Of a stretch of DNA of 64,000 nt, positions 15,480-24,176 are shown in pieces; positions within the stretch are counted from its first letter, which is position 1, and every line of letters begins with the position of its first letter. The position numbers were made by a program, and so were the translations under genes. The notes below the pieces were generated by a model. The model was not told the origin of the DNA and did no database searches. It saw nothing but the letters and a program-made list of their open reading frames with translations. This stretch comes from Planctellipticum sp942493135 (GTDB taxonomy: Bacteria > Planctomycetota > Planctomycetia > Planctomycetales > Planctomycetaceae). Location: NCBI GenBank assembly GCA_942493135.1, contig OW818684.1, positions 930,001 to 994,000 of the forward strand, in the 5' to 3' direction.

Positions 15480-17159
15480 TCAGCCCCCGCCGGCCTCTTC
15501 GGCGCGGGGCTGAGTCGTCTTATTCTCATCCACATCAAAGCACGCCGCCTCGCGTCCGTTCCGCACCAGCAGTTTCCCGCGGTACAGCACCGGGTGATTC
15601 CACGTCGTCCCCTCCGGCAACGCCTTGAAACTCGCCAGCTCGTCCGGGGCCTTCGGGGTGGCCGGCACCAGGAACACTTCCCCCTGCTCCGACAGCACCA
15701 GAATCAAGTCGTCGACCAGCAGCAACTGCCCGTAATTGTAGCGTCCTTTCTTCCACTTCGACTTGCCCGTCTCGACATCCACGCACGTCAGAATCCCGTC
15801 GTCGAGACCGTATAGAAACTCGTCCTTCAACACGAAATCGTTGAACTTCGGCTTCAGCCGGTTCGTCTTCCAGACCTGCTCCGTCTTCCACGGGCCATCA
15901 TCTTGAGGAGTCAGCCGGACCCTGGCCGAACCGACGCCGTAGCCGCAACCGAAGATCACCGAGTCTTCTCCCAGCACGATCGGCTGAGCGGCGTTCACCT
16001 TCGGGTCATTGACCCACGGAACGAACCACAGCTCCTGGCCGTCGGTCAGCCGATGCCCCCCCAGCCCGTCGCCGCTGAAGACCAGTACCTGCTCGACGCC
16101 GTGTAAAGTCTCCAGCCGCGGCGACCCGTAACCGGCCGGATGCGTCCCCTGCTGCCAGACCGGCTCTCCACTCAACTTGTTGTACGCCGCAACGGACTTC
16201 CCCGCCGTCCCGCCCGGATTCACAATCACCAGCTCGCCGGCAATCAACGGCGACCCCGACATCCCCCATTCCAGATTCTTCGCCGGCTGATCGCCGCCCG
16301 CATCCTGCAGAATCTTGCGCTGCCAGAGCGGCTTCCCCGTCTGAGCTTCCAGACAGTTCAGAACCCCCGTCGCACCGACCGTATACAACCGAGTTCCATC
16401 GACCTGCGGCGTCGCCCGCGGCCCGGGACCTCCCATCGGAATCGCATGATCGAAGCGAACCTCGTCCCGGTGCGCCCAGACCTGCTCCCCCGTCTCAATC
16501 GCGTAGCAGACCACGACTTCCTCGCCGTCCCGCTGCTCCTGCGTAAAAGCCCGATCCGCCACCGCCGCAAACGAAGACCAGCCCGCCCCCACCGGATGTC
16601 GCCACAATTCCTTCGGCGGCAGCTCCGACCAGTTCCTCCGGAGCGAACCGTGCCGCACAATCCCATCCCGCTGCGGCCCCCGATACCCCGGCCAGTCGAT
16701 CTCGGTCACCTCCCACGCCGATTCGGAAGCCGGGCTCAGGTCCGCGGACTGTGTCCCCTGCTCCTGCTGCTTGGCAAAATATTCGCGTGCGATGACATCC
16801 GCCCGCGGCGCCCAGCGCCAGACGACAATCGGCTTCATGTCCCCATCGGCGTCATCAATGCGGAACAACCCAGCGAGCACGCCAAAGACCGCCGCCACCA
16901 GGCCCAGCACGCCGAACCGCACCCGCCAGCGATACCGCGAGAGCAGCAGCCACCACAGAAAGACGCCGAAAATCGCCGCCGGCCATACAAACAGCACCGA
17001 CATCGCCGAATACGTCCGATCCTCGGCGAACACCTGCCACAAAATCCCCTGAGCAACGACGGCAATCGTCAGTTCGCCCAGCGGCAGCCACCAGCGATGA
17101 TATCGCCACGCAGGAACCTTCGGTGCAACAACCGCGACCGCTTCTTCATCCACAGACAT
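15480..17159 (-). CDS. Membrane-anchored PQQ-like beta-propeller protein
   Basis: A 559-residue protein with three hydrophobic segments at about 27-45, 54-73 and 82-99, followed by a periplasmic-type propeller (170-545) of the quinoprotein/BamB class. Blade motifs include GYRGPQRDGI, TEGVLNCLEAQTGKPLW-like repeats, GMSGSPLIAGELVIVNPGG and YGQLLLVDDLILVL. In planctomycetes such proteins often replace soluble PQQ enzymes and usually lack proof of PQQ binding, so dehydrogenase activity is not claimed. The start at 17159 places the first membrane segment normally. It lies 293 bases downstream of a sulfatase gene on the same strand, with repeats between. Confidence 0.85.
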   Translation of the reverse strand: MSVDEEAVAVVAPKVPAWRYHRWWLPLGELTIAVVAQGILWQVFAEDRTYSAMSVLFVWPAAIFGVFLWWLLLSRYRWRVRFGVLGLVAAVFGVLAGLFRIDDADGDMKPIVVWRWAPRADVIAREYFAKQQEQGTQSADLSPASESAWEVTEIDWPGYRGPQRDGIVRHGSLRRNWSELPPKELWRHPVGAGWSSFAAVADRAFTQEQRDGEEVVVCYAIETGEQVWAHRDEVRFDHAIPMGGPGPRATPQVDGTRLYTVGATGVLNCLEAQTGKPLWQRKILQDAGGDQPAKNLEWGMSGSPLIAGELVIVNPGGTAGKSVAAYNKLSGEPVWQQGTHPAGYGSPRLETLHGVEQVLVFSGDGLGGHRLTDGQELWFVPWVNDPKVNAAQPIVLGEDSVIFGCGYGVGSARVRLTPQDDGPWKTEQVWKTNRLKPKFNDFVLKDEFLYGLDDGILTCVDVETGKSKWKKGRYNYGQLLLVDDLILVLSEQGEVFLVPATPKAPDELASFKALPEGTTWNHPVLYRGKLLVRNGREAACFDVDENKTTQPRAEEAGGG

Positions 17160-17172
17160 CCTGTCCCCCGTA

Positions 17173-17190
17173 GGGCCGGCTGCGCCGGCC
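17173..17190. repeat. Short GC-rich hairpin next to the microsatellite
   Basis: GGGCCGGC and GCCGGCC form a near-perfect hairpin around a TGC loop, immediately before the 7-bp repeat tract and just upstream of the PQQ-propeller start. It is preceded by CGTA, like the palindrome at 23403. Confidence 0.5.
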
Positions 17191-17258
17191 GTTATTTGTT
17201 ATTTGTTATTTGTTATTTGGTGTTTGTTATTTGGTGTTTGGTGTTTGGTGTTTGGTGT
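17191..17258. repeat. 7-bp microsatellite of two alternating units
   Basis: Nine complete 7-mers and one partial in exact register: GTTATTT four times, then GGTGTTT, GTTATTT, and GGTGTTT three times, then GGTGT. It is AT- and T-rich in a GC-rich genome and lies 32 bases upstream of the minus-strand PQQ-propeller start. The unit length is not a multiple of three and it is outside any gene, so copy-number change could only alter spacing or transcription. Confidence 0.9.
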
Positions 17259-17400
17259 CGTCTTCAGCAACCACCCAACAACCGCCGGGCAAAAGCATCT
17301 TCAAGACGCCTCAACTCGCCCCTCTGTCATCGCTCAGCGACTTCCGTGTCCTCCGTCGTTCAATCTCTTCTCTTCATTCGCGTCCATTCGTGCCATTCGT

Positions 17401-17450
17401 GGTTCACTCTTCTCCGCGTCCTCCGCGCCTCAGCGGTAAATCTTCTTCGA
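17401..17450. repeat. CTCCGCG-word dispersed repeat, copy 1
   Basis: A stretch with the words CTCCGCGTCCTCCGCGCC and CAGCGGTAAATC, ending two bases before the sulfatase stop. The same wording recurs at 32168-32295 and, inverted, at 31451-31570, with a shorter CTCTGCG version at 48590. The neighbouring 17320-17400 is C/T-rich and contains CGTCCATTCGTGCCATTCGT but no gene. Confidence 0.7.
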
Positions 17451-17452
17451 GA

Positions 17453-18832
17453 TCATTTCCGCCCCGCCACCGGCTCACCCGTCTCGCGGTCAAAACCATC
17501 TGGCCGGCGTTCCTTGACCTTCATGTCTCCTGTCGCGACTTCCCACCAGTCGAGATCCTGCCGCATCAGCGCCAGCGGCTGCGCGAACTTCGGATCGGCC
17601 GCCAGGTTATGCAGTTCGTGGGGATCGTTCACGACGTCATACAGCTCCTCCGAGGGCCGTGGCTTCAGGAAGCACCCCGACTGTTCCGCCGGCAGCGTCC
17701 CCGCATCGCGCAAACGTCGCATCGCCACATACGTCTCGCTCCGCACCGCATCCGCCGGCGGCGTCCCCGGCAAGTCCGGCCACGCATTCCGGATATACTT
17801 GAACTGCGACGACCGTACAGCCCGCTCGCAAGCCGAATAGTCGTGCCAGTTATGCTCCGCATAGATGATGTCCCGCGTCTTCGCCGCCGGATCCTGCAGC
17901 ACGGGCAGAAAGCTCTCTCCCTGGAACGTCGCGGGCAGCTCGACTCCGGCCAGTTCCAGAAACGTCGGCGCCAGATCCACCGTGCTCACCAGCGACTCCG
18001 TTACGCTGCCCGGCTTCAGCGTGCCGGGCCACCACGCAATGCAAGGCGTCTTGATCCCGCTGTCGTAAACCGTCGTCTTGCACCGCGGAAACGGCCGGCC
18101 GTTGTCGGAAATGAACAGCACCAGCGTATTCTCCGCCTGCCCCCGCTTCTGCAACTCGTCCAGCACCCGCCCCACCACACCGTCCAGCCGGGCGATCTCG
18201 TCGTAGTACAGCGCCAGATCGTGTCGGGTTTCCGGAACGTCCGACAGGTACGGCGGCACCACGACATCCGCCGGCGTGTGTGGCTCCGGAATCGCATTCA
18301 CCGCATAGGGCCGATGCGGATCGACGAACGCAAACCAGCCGAAAAACGGCCGGTCCGTCGGACAGCCCTGCAGCGTGCTGACCCACTTGTCGACGCCGTC
18401 AACGACCGTATCGAACTTCTTCCGCGTCGGCTGTCCGAGGTGCCACTTCCCCGACGCCGCCGTGTAGTACCCGGTCTCCCGCAACTTTTCGACGAACGTC
18501 ACCTGGTCGCCCGGCAATGGCAGATGCAGCTCCGAAGCCCCCGTGCTGTGCGGATACCGCCCCGTGATGAGGCTGCACCGGCTCGGGCTGCACGAACTGC
18601 AGGTCAGAAACGCATTGTCGAACTGGAGTCCTTCCCGCGCCATCCGCGCCAGCGACGGCGTCCTGATGTGCGGATGCCCGTACGGCGTGCTGTCGTCCCA
18701 GGCCATATCGTCGGCGATCAACAGAATGATGTTCGGCCGCCGGCCGGCGATGTCGTCAGCGGACCGGACCTCGACCATCACTGAGAACGCGAACAGCGCG
18801 ACCAGACTGCGGAACCAGAAGCTCGAATTCAC
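17453..18832 (-). CDS. Type I sulfatase (iduronate-2-sulfatase-like)
   Basis: A 459-residue secreted sulfatase. Signal peptide MNSSFWFRSLVALFAFSVMV is followed by the metal-binding NIILLIADDMAWDD (D41, D42) and the sulfatase signature C81-S-P-S-R, whose cysteine would be converted to formylglycine. Later parts include KWHLGQPTR and LVLFISDNGRPFPR. Substrate cannot be predicted with confidence; planctomycetes use many such enzymes on sulfated polysaccharides. It starts 40 bases after a DCC-family thiol oxidoreductase gene on the same strand, so the two may be cotranscribed. The maturase gene is not in the window. Confidence 0.92.
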   Translation of the reverse strand: MNSSFWFRSLVALFAFSVMVEVRSADDIAGRRPNIILLIADDMAWDDSTPYGHPHIRTPSLARMAREGLQFDNAFLTCSSCSPSRCSLITGRYPHSTGASELHLPLPGDQVTFVEKLRETGYYTAASGKWHLGQPTRKKFDTVVDGVDKWVSTLQGCPTDRPFFGWFAFVDPHRPYAVNAIPEPHTPADVVVPPYLSDVPETRHDLALYYDEIARLDGVVGRVLDELQKRGQAENTLVLFISDNGRPFPRCKTTVYDSGIKTPCIAWWPGTLKPGSVTESLVSTVDLAPTFLELAGVELPATFQGESFLPVLQDPAAKTRDIIYAEHNWHDYSACERAVRSSQFKYIRNAWPDLPGTPPADAVRSETYVAMRRLRDAGTLPAEQSGCFLKPRPSEELYDVVNDPHELHNLAADPKFAQPLALMRQDLDWWEVATGDMKVKERRPDGFDRETGEPVAGRK

Positions 18833-18872
18833 AACAGCATCTCCGCAGCAGGGGAATCAGAGAGGGCGTCGA

Positions 18873-19319
18873 TCACGGCAGAAACCGCGCGCGTTCGGCA
18901 GGCGTCGGCATCCGGCACGTATCCTTCCGGCCGAACAGACGATACCGGTTCCGCGCCACCAGCAAATAGCCGAGATCCCGCAGCGGCCAGGGGATCAGCC
19001 AGAGCAGCGCCGCCAAAATCCTCCACCCCAAGCCGAGATGCCACAGAATCCGCACGACTGCGGCAGTCCGCCGGTAGGTCTTGTCGTCGACCCACAGCAC
19101 CAGGGTATGCAGGTTCTGCGTATCCTTCGGAGCCAGTATCTGCCGGGCGGTCTCCCCCTGCAGCGGCGCAAAGCGGAAGTTCTCCTCGCGGTCGCGGGAC
19201 AGGACGAAGTCGACGGACGCATTGCAGAAGCCGCAGATGCCGTCGAAAAAGATGATCCGACGGTGCAACGGCGTAATCTCTGCGTCATCCAGCGGTCCAA
19301 ACGCCACGGCGACCGACAT
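18873..19319 (-). CDS. DCC family (DUF393) thiol-disulfide oxidoreductase-like protein
   Basis: A 148-residue DUF393 protein. The defining FFDGICGFCNASVDFVL block holds C29-x2-C32, a thioredoxin-like CxxC site. Further typical parts are RFAPLQGETAR, LHTLVLWVD and LIPWPLRDLGYLLVARNRYR. ATG 19319 is preceded by GGAGGGGAGGAG, a very strong site, while the longer open frame to 19544 overlaps the divergent gene. Function is unproven in the family; redox handling of thiols is assumed from the motif. It is 40 bases upstream of the sulfatase gene. Confidence 0.88.
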   Translation of the reverse strand: MSVAVAFGPLDDAEITPLHRRIIFFDGICGFCNASVDFVLSRDREENFRFAPLQGETARQILAPKDTQNLHTLVLWVDDKTYRRTAAVVRILWHLGLGWRILAALLWLIPWPLRDLGYLLVARNRYRLFGRKDTCRMPTPAERARFLP

Positions 19320-19542
19320 CTCCTCCCCTCCTGATCCGAACATTCGCTGCCGCGTTCCAGCATACCCGAAACGCCGCCCCCCTCTGAAGATCGAACCGCA
19401 AAACGACCCAACTCCTAACTGGTTCCCAGGCAGGGCCCGGGGACGAATCAATCTGTAAGGATTCCCAGTTAATCTCACCCCGCCCCCGCGGTATCCCCCT
19501 CGTAGTTCGCTCAAAACCTCCCTGGCCACTGGGACCGCCATC

Positions 19543-20355
19543 ATGCCGCTGACAGAACTGCATCGAGAACACGACCGGTTGCGTAAAGAGGCCGAACGCC
19601 TGGCGGGCGGGCTGACCGACTTGTCCCAGCGGGCGACGGTCTATCACCACGTCTTCCGGGAATCGGGCGGCAATCACATCTTTCCGCTGATCGCCGCCCA
19701 CGGAGCCCTCTGGGCCCGCGGCTGGTTTCAGTTCGGCCTGCGACTGGGGCAGGTCCTGAGCTGGCAGTTTGCCGGCCGCCCCCAGGTGCGGCAGGCGCAT
19801 CTCGACCGGCTGCAACACTTCGCCGACACCATCCGCGACATCAACCGACTGGTCTGCATCGACACTTACGTGAATTTCCACCTCACCCGGCGCTACGGAA
19901 CCGCCCCGCAGGCCGCAGAATTCCTCGCGCCAGAACTGCTTGATGCGTTGAATCAGGTTCACGCCGCAAACGATGCCGGAGTGCCGGTTTCAGACGCCGG
20001 TCGGCGGGAGATCTTCGCGGCTCACTTCCTCCATGAGCAGACACACATCGTCGGACCGCGGATCGAAGCCGCCGTCGCGGACCTGAACTGGCCGGTGCTG
20101 CAACTTCTGGCCCTGAAACCGGTCGTCCGCTTCGCCTACTTTCCACGCGGCCGGCAATTGTGGTTCCGCGACTTCTCCCACCGCGAAGAGCGGGTCGCCA
20201 ACGGCCTGCAAGCCTTCGACTGGGCCGCAGCGGTCGGTTGGGACCACGTCGAGCAGGCGCTGCGGGAGTACAACGTCCTCCCCGCAGAGTTCTTCACTGG
20301 CGCCGACCGTTACTTCGCCAACCTGCGGCAGACTCTGCTCGGGGTATCAGCCTGA
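19543..20355 (+). CDS. Unrecognised 270-residue protein with HExxH motif
   Basis: No family was recognised. The protein begins MPLTELHREHDRL and is largely alpha-helical in appearance, with no signal peptide or clear membrane segment (a moderately hydrophobic patch lies at 60-75). A perfect HExxH, H164-E165-Q-T-H168, lies in a helix-like context (AAHFLHEQTHIVGPRIEAAV when read in parts), which could bind zinc. Two other His-rich spots, YHHVF (34) and FRDFSHREER, may contribute. Codon use resembles the neighbours. The gene is divergent from the DCC gene by 223 bases and convergent with the aminotransferase. A metal-dependent hydrolase is a guess. Confidence 0.8.
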   Translation: MPLTELHREHDRLRKEAERLAGGLTDLSQRATVYHHVFRESGGNHIFPLIAAHGALWARGWFQFGLRLGQVLSWQFAGRPQVRQAHLDRLQHFADTIRDINRLVCIDTYVNFHLTRRYGTAPQAAEFLAPELLDALNQVHAANDAGVPVSDAGRREIFAAHFLHEQTHIVGPRIEAAVADLNWPVLQLLALKPVVRFAYFPRGRQLWFRDFSHREERVANGLQAFDWAAAVGWDHVEQALREYNVLPAEFFTGADRYFANLRQTLLGVSA

Positions 20356-20482
20356 AAGAGAGCCATCGCTCTGGCTCCCGGGCCGAGCTTGTGAACCAGC
20401 AACATCGCCTCCGAAGTCACGTCAGGGGCGAACCAATGTAGCCCAGGGGCGTCAGCCCTGGGCGGCCCGCGCCCCCCCCATG

Positions 20483-21719
20483 CTACGCCGCAGGCGCCTG
20501 CTCCACCTTCAGGCACTTGCCGATCGCCCGCACCGCCTGCCGCAGACGCTGGCTGTTCTCCACGATTGCGAGGCGCAGATAGCCCTCGCCCTCTTCGCCG
20601 AAGCCCCGCCCCGGGCTCACCGCCACGCCGGCTTCTTCCATCAGCTTCATCGCGAAATCGATCGAGCCCATCTCGGCCCACGGTTCGGGGATCTTCGCCC
20701 AGACGAACATCCCCGCCTGCGGACGCTCCACGTCCCAGCCCAGCCGGTTCAAGCCTTCAACCAGCACGTCCCGGCGTTCCCCGTACTCCTTGGCGATCGC
20801 CTGCACCGCCGATTCGCAGTGCCGCATCGCGACAATGGCGGCGATCTGCGTCGCCTGGAAAATGCCGTAGTCGTAGTACCCCTTGATCGTCGCCAGCGCC
20901 CGGACCATTTCTCGATTGCCGGAGCAGAACCCGATCCGCCAGCCCGCCATGCTGAATCCCTTGCTCATGGTCGTCAGCTCGACCCCCACGTCGAGCGCCC
21001 CGGGCGTCGCCAGGAAGCTCGGCGCCCTTGTAGCCGTCGAAGCAGATGTCTGCGTAGGCAAAGTCGCTGATCACCAGGAACTTGTACTTCTTCGCCAGCC
21101 GCACCAGATCGACGTAGAAGTCCTGATCGATGCAAGTCCCCGACGGATTGTGCGGGAAGTTGACGACGACCAGCTTCGGCTTGGGATACAGATGCTCGCA
21201 GGTATAAGCGACGTTTTCGAGGAACTTGTATGGCTCGCGAACGTCGAGCGCGATCACGTTCCCTGACGCCAGCATCACCGAGTAGGCGTGAATCGGGAAC
21301 GTCGGCGCAGGGACGACCGCCGTGTCGCCCGGCCCCATCAGAGCCAGGCACATGTGGCTGAAGCCTTCTTTCGACCCCAGGCAGGCGATCACTTCGTCGT
21401 CGGGATTCAATCGGGCGCCGTACAGCCGGAAATACCGGCCCGCCACCTCTTTCCGCAGGTTCGATATCCCGTTCGCCACCGAATAGCGGTGGTTCTTGGG
21501 ATCGAGCAGCGCTTCCTTCATCTTCTCGGTGATCAGCGGATCTGGAGCGTCGGTCGGGTTCCCCATCCCCAGATCGATCACGTCAATCCCCGCCGACCGC
21601 TTCTGATATTTGAGCTTGTTGATACGGCCGAACAGGTACGGCGGCAGCCGCTTGAGTCGATCCGCGACCGGAATATTGAAGGGCGTATCGGTCAGCGGAA
21701 CTTCGGATTCATTACGCAT
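20483..21719 (-). pseudogene. Class I/II PLP aminotransferase (AlaC/DapL-like), frameshifted
   Basis: The N-terminal part (21719 to about 21025) reads ADRLKRLPPYLFGRINKLK, DLGMGNPTDAPDP and VVVNFPHNPSGTCIDQDFY, then leaves the family after DICFDGYKGA. The continuation PSFLATPG, the PLP-lysine block TMSKGFSMAGWRIGFCSG and the proper C terminus are in the next frame, down to 20483. One missing base near 21020-21030, in a GGGCGCCG run, explains it. Together the parts cover a complete enzyme of about 410 residues, resembling alanine or LL-diaminopimelate aminotransferases. Both halves look conserved, so a sequencing or assembly error is as likely as a real mutation. Confidence 0.85.
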
Positions 21720-21925
21720 GGGTCGGGGCTTTCCAGGACCGCAGGGACGCCAGAACGACCACGTCGGCGCACATTTTCCCTGCAATCAGCAATCTGAACT
21801 CAGTCTATCAGACCCCGCGCAACCCGAAAAGTTCGGTTTCTGAGTCGTCAATCGTTGATGGTTGATCGTCGATGGCAAGAGTAACGGAGGACTCCTGCCC
21901 GCTCGGGTCCGAACCCTCAACGAAA

Positions 21926-21957
21926 ACGGCCCGCCCCGGAATTCCGGAGCAGGCCGT
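21926..21957 (-). terminator. Enolase terminator hairpin
   Basis: Two 14-base GC-rich arms (21926-21939, 21944-21957) pair with two mismatches around AATT. Read from eno on the minus strand, the hairpin comes about 50 bases after the stop and is followed by TTTTCGTT. The plus side ends CTTTTGATTTT, so it can work in both directions. It is flanked by 15-base inverted copies of GTTGATCGTYGAYGG (21861-21875 and 21975-21989). Confidence 0.65.
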
Positions 21958-22008
21958 CTTTTGATTTTCTCGAACCGTCAACGATCAACGTTCGACCATC
22001 GACGTTCC

Positions 22009-23286
22009 TCAGCCCCTCAGCGTCCCGCCGTAACGGGCGTCGCTGCCGAGCAATTCCTCAATTCGCAGCAGCTGGTTGTACTTGCAGATCCGGTCGGTCC
22101 GGCTCGCCGAACCGGTCTTGATCTGCCCGGTGTTCAGCGCCACCGCCAGGTCGGCGATCGTCGTGTCTTCCGTCTCGCCCGACCGGTGACTCATGATCGC
22201 AGTGTAGCCGTTCTTGTAGGCCATCTGCACGGCGTCGATCGTCTCGGTCAGCGAACCGATCTGGTTCACCTTCACCAGAATGCTGTTCGCCACACCCTTG
22301 TCGATCCCGTCCTTCAGCCGCTTCGTGTTGGTCACGAACAGGTCGTCCCCGACGAGCTGCACCCTGTCGCCGACGGCGTCGGTCAGCTTCTTCCAGGTAT
22401 CCCAGTCGTCTTCGGAGCAGGCATCCTCGATCGAAACGATCGGGTACTTCTCCATCCACGACTTCAGAATCTCGACGACGCCGTCCCCCGGAACCTTTTT
22501 GCCGTCGAGGTCGTACAGACCCGTCTTGGCGTCGAAGTATTCGGTCGCGGCGCAATCGAGCGCGATCTTGATCTGCTCGCCCGGAACGTAACCCGCCTTC
22601 TCGATGGCGGTCATGATCACCGTCAGGGCGGCTTCGTTGGTTTCCAGGTCCGGAGCAAAGCCTCCTTCGTCACCCACCGACGTGCTCAGACCCTTGTCGC
22701 TGAGCACTTTCTTCAAGTGATGGAAGGTCTCGACGCCGGCGCGGAGACCCGCGCTGAAAGAGTCGAACCCGACCGGGACGATCATGAATTCCTGCATGTC
22801 CAGGCCGTTGCTGGCATGGGCGCCGCCGTTGATGATATTCATCAGCGGCACGGGCAGCGTGTTCGCTCCGACGCCCCCCAGGTAGCGGAACAGTGGCAGG
22901 AAGCTGATTCGCGACGCCGCATGCGCGCACGCCAGCGAGCAGGCCAGAATCGCATTGGCCCCGAGGCGGGACTTGTTCGGCGTCCCGTCCAGGTCGATCA
23001 TCGTCTTGTCGATGAGGCCCTGGTTGGTGACGTCGAGGTCGATGATCGCGTCGGCGATATGCTCGTTGACGTTTTCGACCGCCTTCAAAACGCCCTTGCC
23101 CAGAAACCGCTTCTTGTCGCCGGCGTCGCGCAGCTCGCAGGCCTCGTGAGCCCCCGTGCTGGCGCCGCTCGGAACGGCTGCCCGACCAATCGTGCCGTCT
23201 TCCAGTTCGACGTCCACTTCCACCGTCGGGTTGCCCCGACTGTCCAGTATTTCGCGGGCGTGCACCGCGGCAATCGCCACACTCAT
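22009..23286 (-). CDS. eno: Enolase
   Basis: Enolase, 425 residues, converts 2-phosphoglycerate to phosphoenolpyruvate in glycolysis. The start IAAVHAREILDSRGNPTVEV, the GASTGAHEA loop, NIINGGAHASNGLDMQEFM, the catalytic EPGE-equivalent region VGDEGGFAPDL, SIEDACSEDDWD, LVGDDLFVTN and the SHRSGETEDT loop are all present and in order. Length is normal. It stands alone between the aminotransferase and a macro-domain gene, with a good terminator hairpin behind it. Confidence 0.98.
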   Translation of the reverse strand: MSVAIAAVHAREILDSRGNPTVEVDVELEDGTIGRAAVPSGASTGAHEACELRDAGDKKRFLGKGVLKAVENVNEHIADAIIDLDVTNQGLIDKTMIDLDGTPNKSRLGANAILACSLACAHAASRISFLPLFRYLGGVGANTLPVPLMNIINGGAHASNGLDMQEFMIVPVGFDSFSAGLRAGVETFHHLKKVLSDKGLSTSVGDEGGFAPDLETNEAALTVIMTAIEKAGYVPGEQIKIALDCAATEYFDAKTGLYDLDGKKVPGDGVVEILKSWMEKYPIVSIEDACSEDDWDTWKKLTDAVGDRVQLVGDDLFVTNTKRLKDGIDKGVANSILVKVNQIGSLTETIDAVQMAYKNGYTAIMSHRSGETEDTTIADLAVALNTGQIKTGSASRTDRICKYNQLLRIEELLGSDARYGGTLRG

Positions 23287-23402
23287 GGTTTTCCTTCCTC
23301 AGGCATCTGTATCCGGCAACCGCCCCACGGGGTTACGTCCAGGCGCGATTTGTACCACATCCGCCGCCGACCATCCATCGGCCAACGTGAATATTGAGCA
23401 AG

Positions 23403-23464
23403 CGTAGGGTCCGCTCTGCGGACCTCTTTCGGATCTTGTCGTGGTCCGCACAGCGGACCCTACG
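23403..23464. repeat. Palindrome between enolase and macro-domain genes
   Basis: Arms of 22 bases starting CGTAGGGTCCGC and ending GCGGACCCTACG pair almost perfectly across an 18-base loop; within each arm GGTCCGC and GCGGACC also pair. The unit ends five bases before the macro-domain stop and about 115 bases upstream of the enolase start on the same strand, so it probably forms the end of the macro transcript. Confidence 0.75.
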
Positions 23465-23469
23465 GAAAT

Positions 23470-23961
23470 TCACGCCCCTGCTTCGGCCGCCTGCTGCCCG
23501 GCATGGAACGTCGTATAGACATAAACCGGAATCCCCAGGTCGCCGAGAGTCTTCTCGATCAGCGGCTTGACCTCGCTCCACTCCAGCTTGCCGACGCCGG
23601 TCGCCAGTTTCGGCAGGGCCAGACTGGTGATTTTCTCCTGCTCGACAAAGTGCCGCAGCCGACGCAGGGCGTGACTGACGTTGTGCAGCGTCGCCGGTTC
23701 CAGCTTCGCGTGATTGTCAAAGGTACCGTCCTGCGTCAGCAGATTGACGATCCGCACGCCACCGACACCCGACCAGACCCACATCTCGCCCGGCTTCGGG
23801 TGCGTCTGATGCGCGTAGTGCCGGTAGTCCTTGGCCATCGACGGATGCTGCTCCCGCAGCGCCAGCGCCAGCCCGGAATCGAACGCCTCGTTCGGCGCAA
23901 TCCCGTGAGCAATGACCTGGGCCTTCGTCAGCAGAATGTCGCCGGACACTTCATGAATCAT
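23470..23961 (-). CDS. Macro domain (ADP-ribose-binding) protein
   Basis: A single macro domain of 163 residues. It opens MIHEVSGDILLTKAQVIAHG, the usual beta-strand with the GDI motif, and includes HPKPGEMWVWSG, RIVNLLTQDG and the ALPKLATGVGKLEWSEVKPLIE block, typical of macro domains that bind ADP-ribose or remove it from proteins or tRNA-splicing products. AGGAAG precedes the ATG by about ten bases. Its start overlaps by ATGA with a doubtful 61-codon frame upstream. Whether it acts with the ADP-ribosylglycohydrolase at 42 kb is unknown. Confidence 0.88.
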   Translation of the reverse strand: MIHEVSGDILLTKAQVIAHGIAPNEAFDSGLALALREQHPSMAKDYRHYAHQTHPKPGEMWVWSGVGGVRIVNLLTQDGTFDNHAKLEPATLHNVSHALRRLRHFVEQEKITSLALPKLATGVGKLEWSEVKPLIEKTLGDLGIPVYVYTTFHAGQQAAEAGA

Positions 23962-24176
23962 ACTGCACCTTCCTGTTTCGCATTCACATCATCGAATCGG
24001 ACTTCCAAGTCCATTTTCCCGCCCCGCGCAAAAACCCGCAAGTCACCGACACGGATTATGACGCTCAGGCCGAGCCGAATTTCCCGTACGATGGACGTCC
24101 TCGTCCGTCGACGCATCCCGCCCGGTCCAATCCGCCCGCGCAAACGACGGACGACGACGTCTGTCGGACAGATCCC

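Noticed and set aside
17191..17258. 7-bp repeats as a CRISPR array
   Set aside because: Units are contiguous with no spacers and only 7 bases long.
23958..24143. 61-codon frame upstream of the macro-domain gene
   Set aside because: Not listed as a gene because there is no homology or clear ribosome site; kept only as a weak finding for its ATGA overlap.
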